Source of the DNA: Bacteroidota bacterium
GTDB lineage: Bacteria > Bacteroidota > Bacteroidia > Chitinophagales > Saprospiraceae
Assembly: GCA_963169455.1 (NCBI GenBank)
Contig: CAUJDW010000002.1
Location: 27,001 to 91,000 of the forward strand
Length of the DNA stretch: 64,000 nt
Reading direction: 5' to 3'
Under the pieces are notes generated by a model. That model was given only the letters and a program-made list of their open reading frames with translations, had not been told where the DNA came from and did no database searches. The translations under genes were made by a program, and so were the position numbers. Below, piece by piece: positions 41,125 through 49,600 of the stretch; within the stretch, counting starts at the first letter, position 1, and every line of letters begins with the position of its first letter.

Positions 41125-42057
41125 TCAATCCTCCAGGCGGTCGAGCAGGTTGTTGAGTTCCTCCACGCTGTTGAAGGACAGGACGATCTGCCCCTTGCCG
41201 GCTTCTTTCATCTTCAGTTTGACCCCGCTTTTTGAGCCGAAAAACGCCTGGAAAGCCTGTTCCACCCGCCGGTAATCTTCGGGAAGAGCGGAGGCTTTTG
41301 TTTTTGCGGCCTTCGGCGCTTTGAAGTCGCTCACCATCTTTTCCAGTACCCGGACAGACAGTTCCTCCTGGATGGCGCGCTCCATGAAGTGCTTTTGCAT
41401 GACAAAATCATCCAGGCCGGCCAGTGCTTTGGCATGGCCGGTGCTGAGTTTGCCCTCCTTGACCACTTCCTGGATATAGATGGGAAGCTCGAGCAGGCGA
41501 AGGAAATTGGTGATGGTCGTTCTTTTTTTGCCCACGCGCTGAGCCAGGTCTTCGTGCCGGAGGTCGAATTCGTCGATCAGGCGTTGATAGGTGATGGCCA
41601 CTTCGATGGGGTTGAGGTCTTCCCGCTGGATGTTCTCCACCAGGGCCATCTCCATCATCTCCTGGTCGTTGGCGATGCGCACATAGGCCGGTATTTCCGT
41701 CAGCCCCGCAAGCTGGGAAGCTTTCCATCGGCGTTCGCCCGAGATGAGCTGGTAGGAGTCGGCGCTGAGCCTGCGCACCGTGACCGGCTGGATCAGCCCG
41801 TAGGCTTTGATGGAGTCGGCCAGTTCCTGCAGGGCCTCCTGGTCGAAGTCCTTGCGGGGCTGGTCGGGGTTGGAGGATATCTGGGCGATGGGGATGCCGG
41901 CAACCGTATGGGAGAGTTCCCGGACTACTTCTTCGGGATGCTCCTGAATCTCTTCCTCGCTGATATTGAAGTAAGACAGGCGGGCGCTTTTGCCCGCTCC
42001 GCGCAGAGAATCCCGCAGGTCCGACTTGCTGACGTTTTTGCTTATTCTTTTTGCCAT
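41125..42057 (-). CDS. parB: ParB/Spo0J chromosome partition protein
   Basis: 310 residues. Order: a short basic N-terminus, the ParB CTPase/nuclease-like domain with QPRKDFD, GLIQPVTVRR and the GERRWKAS box, then the central HTH (EDLAQRVGKKRTTITNFLRLL) and a C-terminal dimerisation part. It loads onto parS sites and works with ParA in chromosome segregation. Starts 9 bases after parA, same strand. No match to the parS consensus (TGTTTCACGTGAAACA) was noticed in this window. Confidence 0.95.
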   Translation of the reverse strand: MAKRISKNVSKSDLRDSLRGAGKSARLSYFNISEEEIQEHPEEVVRELSHTVAGIPIAQISSNPDQPRKDFDQEALQELADSIKAYGLIQPVTVRRLSADSYQLISGERRWKASQLAGLTEIPAYVRIANDQEMMEMALVENIQREDLNPIEVAITYQRLIDEFDLRHEDLAQRVGKKRTTITNFLRLLELPIYIQEVVKEGKLSTGHAKALAGLDDFVMQKHFMERAIQEELSVRVLEKMVSDFKAPKAAKTKASALPEDYRRVEQAFQAFFGSKSGVKLKMKEAGKGQIVLSFNSVEELNNLLDRLED

Positions 42058-42066
42058 TGCTTCGCT

Positions 42067-42867
42067 TTAGCTCACCCCTACGCCTTTTTTCGCCTGAATG
42101 CTGTCGTTGTTGTTTTTCAGGAATTCCTTGGCGAGGTTGAGAAAGTTGATGCTGCCGCGGCTGCCGGCGTTGATCATCACGATGGGCAGGTGCAGGTTGG
42201 GCGCTTCCCCGAGCCGGGCGTTGCGGTGAATGATGGTTTCGAAAACTTCGCCCCTGAACATCTCCTGGACTTCCTCCACCACGATATTGGCCAGGCGCAG
42301 CCGGCTGTCGTACATCGAAAGCAGAATGCCTTCGACGGCGAGGCCCGGGTTGAGTTTCTTCTGCACCAGGTCGATCGTTTCGCGAAGCTTGGACAGGCCT
42401 TCCAGGGCGAAAAACTCGCATTGGACGGGCACGAGTACGGAGTCGGCTGCCGTAAGGGCGTTGATCGTGATCAGCCCCAGGGATGGCAGGCAGTCGATGA
42501 AAACGTAATCATAGTCATCGCGCACCTGGTCCACTACCTCTTTGAGCAGGTATTCCCGTTTCATGCGGCTGACGAGCTCGATCTCGGCGCCTACCAGGTC
42601 TATGGTGGAAGGAATGATATGCAGGTTGGGCGTTTCGGTCTCGTAGATGGCGTCTATGGCGTCCAGGCCGCCGAGCAGGCAATCGTAGATGGTGGTTTCG
42701 ACATCCTGGGGCATTACGCCAACCCCGGAAGAGGCATTGGCCTGCGGGTCGGCGTCGACGATGAGGACCTTCTTCTCCAGGATGGCCAGGCTGGCCGCCA
42801 GGTTGATGGCCGTGGTGGTTTTTCCGACTCCCCCTTTCTGGTTGGCAATTGCAACAACTTTTCCCAT
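42067..42867 (-). CDS. parA: ParA/Soj ATPase
   Basis: 266 residues from the ATG at 42867 ([19 protein letters not shown]). The deviant Walker A KGGVGKTT, the A' motif ([13 protein letters not shown]) and Walker B ([11 protein letters not shown]; the common D-x-P-P-S here reads D-C-L-P-S) identify a ParA-type ATPase that forms DNA-bound dimers and positions ParB-parS complexes. It is chosen over an upstream TTG that would overlap the hydrolase gene. It sits 10 bases downstream of the hydrolase gene and 9 bases before parB. Confidence 0.95.
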   Translation of the reverse strand: MGKVVAIANQKGGVGKTTTAINLAASLAILEKKVLIVDADPQANASSGVGVMPQDVETTIYDCLLGGLDAIDAIYETETPNLHIIPSTIDLVGAEIELVSRMKREYLLKEVVDQVRDDYDYVFIDCLPSLGLITINALTAADSVLVPVQCEFFALEGLSKLRETIDLVQKKLNPGLAVEGILLSMYDSRLRLANIVVEEVQEMFRGEVFETIIHRNARLGEAPNLHLPIVMINAGSRGSINFLNLAKEFLKNNNDSIQAKKGVGVS

Positions 42868-42877
42868 GGCAGTTAGT

Positions 42878-43558
42878 TTAGAGATCGAGGCTTTCACCGA
42901 TCGGCAGCAAAATTAACTCTTTTCCCTTATCCGCAAAAGCCTTTTTGGCCTCGGCATGCTTGATTTTGATGTATCCGAACGTATCGTAGTGACAGCCAAC
43001 GGCTTTGTCGCAGCCGATAAAATCACAGGCCATCACTGCATCTTCGATGCCCATCGTGAAGTTATCCCCTATGGGTAATACGGCAAAATCCAGCTTCGGA
43101 CAAGTCATCGTAATGAGCTTCATGTCCATCGTCAGGGCGGTGTCGCCGGCAAAATAAAAGCACACTTCGTCGTTCCAGATGACGAAGCCGCCGGGGTTGC
43201 CGCCATACGTCCCGTCGGGCAAAACACTGGAGTGCACGGCATTGACGTATTTGACCATTCCAAAGTCGAATTTCACCCTGCCGCCGTGGTTCATGGGATG
43301 CCCGTGTATCCCCTTCTGCTCGAACCAGCTGACGATCTCGAAGTTGGACACGACTTTGGCTCCATGGTTCCTGGCGATGGTTTCGGCATCCGCCACATGG
43401 TCGCCATGCCCGTGGGAGATGAGCAGGTAGTCGGCTTTAATAGCGTTGACATCTATGTGTTTGGCCAGTTCATTGGGCGTAATAAAAGGGTCGAATACGA
43501 TGTGTTTTCCCTTCATTTCCACGCCAAAACAGGAATGGCCGTAATACGTGAGTTTCAT
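42878..43558 (-). CDS. UPF0173-type metallo-beta-lactamase-fold hydrolase
   Basis: 226 residues. Metal ligands of the MBL fold are visible: [14 protein letters not shown], the GGRVKF strand, [13 protein letters not shown] (Asp ligand) and VGCHYDTFG (His ligand). The GHSCFG start and the fold order match UPF0173. Substrate unknown; such proteins are thought to be metal-dependent hydrolases of small molecules. The position before parA is probably just an operon neighbour. Confidence 0.92.
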   Translation of the reverse strand: MKLTYYGHSCFGVEMKGKHIVFDPFITPNELAKHIDVNAIKADYLLISHGHGDHVADAETIARNHGAKVVSNFEIVSWFEQKGIHGHPMNHGGRVKFDFGMVKYVNAVHSSVLPDGTYGGNPGGFVIWNDEVCFYFAGDTALTMDMKLITMTCPKLDFAVLPIGDNFTMGIEDAVMACDFIGCDKAVGCHYDTFGYIKIKHAEAKKAFADKGKELILLPIGESLDL

Positions 43559-43724
43559 GGTTTTTTTGTTTTGGTCAGCAAATGCGCGCCTGAAGATAGG
43601 AATCTCTCCTCTTTTTCAGGAAATATAACCGGATAAACTGGTGTGCTTTGCGGGCTTTTGCTGCCGGCCCGGCCGCCGTATTGAAAGTGCCCCGGCTCCG
43701 AAGCCGAAGGGCAATGCGACAGGC

Positions 43725-44486
43725 CTACATCCCTCGGAACCCCTCCAGCCAGGCAGCCGCCATGAGGTAGGAGCCGGCCATGGAGGGGTGCACCCCGTCG
43801 GGGCACCAGTAGCCGGCCGGAGCCTGTTCGAGGGCTTTTTCAAAAATGCTGTGGTAGGGGATAAAAACAGCCTGGAAGCTCGATGCGATCTGGCGGGCAG
43901 CTTCGCGGAAGGGCAGCAGGCCCTCCCGCCAGCGTTCGTCAATAGCGGAGCCGCCTTCGACGTAAAAGGGTTCGCCGATGATCAGGCGCACCTCCGGAAG
44001 TTCGTCTCTGGTGCGTTTAAGCAATGCCCTCAGATCTTTTTCATAAACTTCCGCCGTCCCTTTGTACCCGTGGGTGAGGGTATGCCAGTAGTCATTCACC
44101 CCGATGAGTATGCTGAGCACATCCGGCCGCAGTTGCAGGCAGTCGTCCGCCCAGCGGTCCGCGAGCTGATATACCTTGTTGCCGCTTATGCCCCGGTTGT
44201 AAAACCTGTACTGTTTTTTGGGGTGTTGGCCAAGCAGGTGGGTGGCGATGTGGTGAACATAGCCGATGCCCATTCCGGAAGCGTCGTTGGCATAGTAGCG
44301 CCCCTTATCCCGGCCGGCGTCGGTAATGGAGTCTCCCTGAAAGAGAATAGTGGCGCCCTGGCCCAGGGCTGCCGGCTGGGGCCTTTGCGGGTTGGCGGAA
44401 GCTACGAATTGGGGAAGGGCAGCCAGTAAGGCGGGCGCCAGGGCTGCCCGTTTCAGAAAAGTGCGGCGGGATGAAGGTTCGGGCAT
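43725..44486 (-). CDS. Tat-exported SGNH/GDSL hydrolase
   Basis: 253 residues. The N-terminus SRRTFLKRAALAPALLAALP is a twin-arginine signal, so the protein is probably exported folded. The SGNH blocks are complete: GDSIT (S53), FYNRGISGNKV (Gly), IGVNDYW (Asn) and DGVHPSMAG (Asp/His near the C-terminus). It likely hydrolyses an ester or acetyl group, for example on a carbohydrate. Monocistronic. Confidence 0.93.
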   Translation of the reverse strand: MPEPSSRRTFLKRAALAPALLAALPQFVASANPQRPQPAALGQGATILFQGDSITDAGRDKGRYYANDASGMGIGYVHHIATHLLGQHPKKQYRFYNRGISGNKVYQLADRWADDCLQLRPDVLSILIGVNDYWHTLTHGYKGTAEVYEKDLRALLKRTRDELPEVRLIIGEPFYVEGGSAIDERWREGLLPFREAARQIASSFQAVFIPYHSIFEKALEQAPAGYWCPDGVHPSMAGSYLMAAAWLEGFRGM

Positions 44487-44600
44487 GGTTCTGCGTTTTT
44501 TGATGAGAAGAAAGTTATCCGCCCTAAATTTAGAAAATCTATTGATTCGGAGGGAAAGGGAATGGGGGAATGCAGGAACAGTGTTGGCCCGGAGCGCTGA

Positions 44601-44649
44601 AGTACTGGAGAAGCGAGCCTGCCATAGCTGACCCCACTAATCCAGTACT
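44601..44649. repeat. Inverted repeat AGTACTGGA ... TCCAGTACT
   Basis: Two perfect 9-bp arms (44601-44609 and 44641-44649) separated by 31 bases, in the intergenic region between the SGNH hydrolase and sppA genes, followed by CGGTACTCCATTATTCC. It is too widely spaced for a standard terminator. It may be a remnant of a mobile repeat. Confidence 0.5.
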
Positions 44650-44698
44650 CCGGTACTCCATTATTCCATTTCAGGATGGGCAAGCCCTTGCAAATCCC

Positions 44699-46471
44699 TT
44701 ATTTAAACGGGATAAATACCGGCAGCCTGGCCTGCACGCCTTTCGAATCGCGGAGTTGCTGCAGGAAGCTGTAGTAGGGGTAAAACTCCCCGAGCTGCGC
44801 TTTCAGGACGGCATTGGCAGCGGTATTTTCCTGCCCCATCCACTGCTCCAGGAATTGCTGGAGGGGGTCTTTAACCCGGGGGTATTCCGTGAGGCGGTAA
44901 GATTCGATGCCGGCAAGGCCGGCGGCGGCGGCGATGGCCTCGTCCAGCCCGGCAATGCGGTCAACCAGCCCGATAGCGGCGGCCCGTTTGCCCGTCCATA
45001 CCCTACCCTGAGCGATGGCGTTGACCGAATCGCGGCTCATACCCCGGCCTTCGGCCACTTTCTGCAGGAAGTCTTCGTAGGTTTTTTCGATGTACTTCTG
45101 GATCAGTTGGGTTTCTGCCGGGGAAAGCGGATAAAAAGGCGTCAGGCCGGTGGAGAAGGGCCCCGTTTTCACGGAATCGAAGTGTACGCCGATCTTGTCG
45201 TCCAGCAGTTTGCTGGCGTTGGGGATGGCGCCCACCACGCCGATGGAGCCCGTGAGGGTATTGGGCTCAGCAAAGATGGAATCCGCCATGGCCGAGATGT
45301 AATAACCACCCGAAGCCGCGTAATCGCCCATACTCACGATGATGGGTTTTCCGTCTGCCTTTGCCAGGCTGAGCTCCCGCCAGATATTTTCGGAGGCCAT
45401 TACGCTGCCTCCCGGTGAGTTGACGCGCAGGACGATGGCCTTGACCTTGTCGTCCTTGCGGGCCGAGGAGATGTATTTTACGTACTTCTCGTCGCCGATA
45501 CGGCCCGGTTTGCCCTCGCCATCCACGATCTCGCCTTCGGCGTAAATGACGGCAATCTTGTCTTTAACCTTGAAATTTTTCTTCTCCGGCTTGCCCTGGT
45601 TGTAATCTTCAAGGGACAGCATGTTGATCTTTTCGCCTTTTTTCAGCCCCAGGCGCTCCCGCAGGATGTCGAGGGCTTCGTCGCGGTAGATGGCCTTGTC
45701 GATCAGGCCTGCCTCGGCGGCTTTTTTGGGGTCGATGCCCACATACTCGTCGGCCAGCCGGCGCAGTTCGGCCACGCTGAGATTGCGGGAAGCGCTGATA
45801 TCTTCCAGGAATTCCCGGTAAACGTCTTCGAGGTATTCGCGTATCTGAAGCCTGTTCTCGTCGCTCATCTTGTTGAGGCGGTAGGGTTCGGAGGCGCCTT
45901 TGAATTTGCCGGCGTAGAAGACCTGCATTTCCACGCCCACCTTGTCGAGCATATCTTTGAAAAAGGGGGCCTGGGCGGAGAAACCCCGGAAGTCGACGAC
46001 GCCTATGGGGTAGCAGGTAAGCTCATCGGCTGCGGTAGCCAGGTAATAGGCGCCCTGGCTGTAGGCTTTGGAATAGGCGACGATAAATTTTCCCTCCGAT
46101 TTAAAGTCGAGCAGAGCCTGGCGCAACACATCGGCCGTGGCCAGCCCGCCAACGGAAAGGGCTTCGGGTTCCAGGAAAATGCCTTTGATATTGTCATCCG
46201 TTTTGGCTGTTTCCAGCGTGCGGATGACTTCTTTCAACCCCAGCACCTTTTTCTGTTTGAAGTTGAAGGGGTCGAGCTCCATGTTGTTGGTCTGTTCGGG
46301 GATGCTGTTGCTGAAGGTGAGGTGCAAGGCCGAATTGGGCTTTGCCTCCTGCGGTTTTTCGGCCTGTTTGGCAACGGCCATCACGATCAGCCCGCCAATG
46401 GCGAAGAGCAGGAAGAAAGCGAGCAATATGCCAAGGCAAGAAGCGAATAGAAATTTGAAAAACTGTCCCAT
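44699..46471 (-). CDS. sppA: Signal peptide peptidase SppA, 67-kDa type
   Basis: 590 residues with one N-terminal membrane helix (about 9-35) and two tandem S49 domains. The catalytic pair is split across the domains: K191 in YAGKFKGASEPY of the first and S387 in DYAASGGYYIS of the second, matching the Lys/Ser dyad known from E. coli SppA. The domain-2 start VIYAEGEIVDGEG and LRVNSPGGS are also typical. It digests leftover signal peptides in the membrane. Confidence 0.95.
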   Translation of the reverse strand: MGQFFKFLFASCLGILLAFFLLFAIGGLIVMAVAKQAEKPQEAKPNSALHLTFSNSIPEQTNNMELDPFNFKQKKVLGLKEVIRTLETAKTDDNIKGIFLEPEALSVGGLATADVLRQALLDFKSEGKFIVAYSKAYSQGAYYLATAADELTCYPIGVVDFRGFSAQAPFFKDMLDKVGVEMQVFYAGKFKGASEPYRLNKMSDENRLQIREYLEDVYREFLEDISASRNLSVAELRRLADEYVGIDPKKAAEAGLIDKAIYRDEALDILRERLGLKKGEKINMLSLEDYNQGKPEKKNFKVKDKIAVIYAEGEIVDGEGKPGRIGDEKYVKYISSARKDDKVKAIVLRVNSPGGSVMASENIWRELSLAKADGKPIIVSMGDYAASGGYYISAMADSIFAEPNTLTGSIGVVGAIPNASKLLDDKIGVHFDSVKTGPFSTGLTPFYPLSPAETQLIQKYIEKTYEDFLQKVAEGRGMSRDSVNAIAQGRVWTGKRAAAIGLVDRIAGLDEAIAAAAGLAGIESYRLTEYPRVKDPLQQFLEQWMGQENTAANAVLKAQLGEFYPYYSFLQQLRDSKGVQARLPVFIPFK

Positions 46472-46652
46472 CCTGCGTGTTTCTTTGTGGGTGAATGAAC
46501 TGTTAAAAGTAAGTGTTCAGCAGCCGAATGATCTTCTTTTTTCGACAAAGCCTTAATTTTTATCTTTTATCTTTATCCCGGCCGGACGAAATTGAATATT
46601 CTGCGAACACCCGCCCTGCTGCTGCCGGGCCATACCAATAACTCGATTGTTT

Positions 46653-49600
46653 ATGAAAATGGATGTTAAAACAACTTGTCACTGCTTTTTGTTGCTCGCC
46701 CTGCTCGCCTATGCGGCCCGCCTTCCCGCCCAGCCGCTGGAGGTGTCCAACTCGGCGCCCATCACGCCACAGAACCTCGTCACCAATGTCTTTCTTGGGG
46801 AAGGGGTGGAGGTGATCAATGTCCAGTTCCAGGGTTCGCCGACTGCCGTGGGCTTTTTCAAAAACGGAGAAGATGAAGTCGGAATCGGGCGGGGCATCGT
46901 CATGTCCACGGGTAATGCGGTTTCCGGCGCGGGCATGGTAGGTGTGGACGGCATCGGTTCCCAGCAGTCGAGCAGCACCACCTTCGGCCCTTCCTTCGAC
47001 CCGGACATGCAGCAGATTGCTGGGGGGAATGGCATAAATGACATGGTGAAATACACCATCACCTTCGTCCCTATCGCCGACACCCTGCGCTTCCGGTATG
47101 TGTTTGCTTCCGAAGAATATCCGGAATTTGCCTGTACGGCCTACAACGATATTTTCGGTTTTTTTATCAGCGGCCCGGGCATCAGCGGCCCCTATTCCAA
47201 TAACGCCATCAACATCGCCCGCATACCCGGCACCACCCTGCCGGTGACGATCAACAACGTCAACCCCGGGGTCGTCGGGTCTTCCGGGGGCACTATCGCC
47301 AACTGTACGCCGCCTGCCGGCTCCCTGGCCTATTCGCAGTATTACAACAGCAATAACGGTTCGCCCAACCAGCCGGTTTACGATGGGTTTACCGATGTGT
47401 TCACGGCCGAAGCAGTGGTCATGCCCTGCAGCACCTATACCATAAAACTTGTAATTTGCGACGTTTCAGACGCAGGCTGGGACTCCGGCGTTTTCCTGGA
47501 AGCCAAAAGCTTCGGCACCGGCTCCCTCAATGTGGAAGCGACCACCGTCAGCCTCGACGGCTCCGTGGCGGAAGGCTGCGCCGAAGGCCTGCTGACCTTC
47601 TCCCTGCCGTCGCGGGTGGAATCCGACTACCCGATCGACTATACCATTCTGGGCACGGCGGAAAATGGAACGGATTACGCCTTCATCCCGCCCGGGCTCT
47701 TCATTCCCGCCGGCGACAGCATGGTCAGCGTGCCCATCATCGCCTTCGAGGATGGCATCCTGGAAGGGGTGGAAACCATTCTCATCGATGTGCAGCGGGA
47801 TCCCTGCAACCGGGATACCATCGTGGTAAGCATCAAAGACAACCCCCTGGTTCCCGCCGCTTTGGCCCCGGATACATCGATCTGCCTGGGAGACACCATA
47901 CAACTCGACGGGACGCTCGATGTGCCTCTTCCCGAGCCGCTTACCTTTTACAACGCCAATCCCGTCACCATCCTTCCCGCCGGGGCAACCCTGTACTCCG
48001 ATATTCCGGTTTTTGGCGTTTTGCCGCCATACCTGGCCCCTGGCGTGATCCAGTCCGTTTGCATCGAAGACCTCCAGCACAATTGGGTGGATGACCTGCG
48101 CATGTACCTGATCTCTCCCGGCGGGCAATTCATGGAGCTCGTCACCGATATAGGCAACCCCGGCGACGACTTCATCGGAACCTGCTTTACGCCGGAAGCT
48201 TCCACGCCCATCAACAGCGCAACGATCGCCAACCAGCCCTTCACCGGGGAATGGGCCCCGGAAGGTTTCTGGGAAGATTTGTATGGCCCGGATAAACCCA
48301 CCAACGGCGTTTGGCGCCTGTCCCTTTTTGACAAATTCGCCCCGGATGTCGGCGTGCTCAACAGCTGGTCCATCACCTTTAACCCCATTTACGAGATTCG
48401 CTACAGCTGGTCGCCCGCCGAAGGCCTGAGCTGTTCGGATTGCCCGAACCCTCTGGCTTTCCCCGATACGACGACCACCTACATCATGACGGCCACGGAT
48501 TCCTATGGCTGCACCACCTCCGACACCATTACCCTTGAAGTAATGCCCCGCCTGGCAGCTCCCCAGGTAAATTGCGCTATTGTCACCGACAACAGCATCA
48601 CCGTGGCCTGGCCCCCCGTGCCCGGAGCCCTGGGATATGAGGTCAATGTGGATAATACAGCTTGGGTTCCGGCCAACGGCCCCAACCAGCATACCGTGAA
48701 CGGGCTCCCTCTGTCGACGGAAATCCAGGTACAGGTGCGGGCCCTTGGCGAGTGCCCCGGCTTTGAAGAGTCGGTCTTCTGCTCGACACCCGATTGTACG
48801 CCCCCCCTCATAAACCTGGATGCCGTTAGCGATGCGAGCTGTTACGGCGGCAGTGACGGCGCTATTTCCATTTCCGCTTCCGGCGGGCAAATGCCTTATA
48901 CCTTTTCTCTCAATGGAATCGTCAATGCCACGGGGTCCTTTACCGGCCTGCCTGCAGGCGCTTACCAGTTGCAGGTGCTGGATGACACAGGCTGCCCCGG
49001 TACGATCCAGGCCATTGTCGGCCAGCCGGATTCTCTGGAAGCGGCGCCCCTTGTGGATGCCGTGAGCTGCAACGGCCTGGCAGATGGAACGGCAACACTA
49101 ACTATCAGCGGCGGGAGCGGGCCGTTCACCTTTGACTGGAGCAATGGACAATCGGATTCTGTCGCCACCGGCCTGGCGGCAGGCCTTTATTCGGTAGCGG
49201 TTCAGGACGCCAATAACTGCACTTTTTCCTATGAAATCGAAATCCTTCAGCCCGATTCCATCTCGCTGGAAGTTAGCGTCGATTCCGCCCTGTGCTTCAA
49301 CGCTGCCAATGGCAGCGCCCTCGTGACGGCGAGCGGCGGCGCCGGCAATTTTACCTACAGCTTCGATCCCGGCGTTGCGACGGGGGCTTCGCCCAACCAG
49401 GCGGCAGGCCTGGCGGCGGGCCAGTACGGCCTGACCGTTACCGACGAAAACGGCTGCCAGGTTTCGGCAACTTTCGTAGTGGGTGAGCCGGAACCGCTTC
49501 AGGTGCAGGCCGGCACGACGGATGCCGGCTGTTACGGGGCGCCAGGCGGAACAGGCGAGGCGCTGGCCAGCGGCGGTTCCGGTGCTTACCAGTACTTTTG

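Noticed and set aside
41125..42867. parS site near parAB
   Set aside because: No close match to TGTTTCACGTGAAACA was found by eye on either strand; CACGTG cores elsewhere (e.g. near 26911) lack the flanks.
41389..42876. 495-codon frame antisense to parAB
   Set aside because: parA and parB are unmistakable on the other strand.
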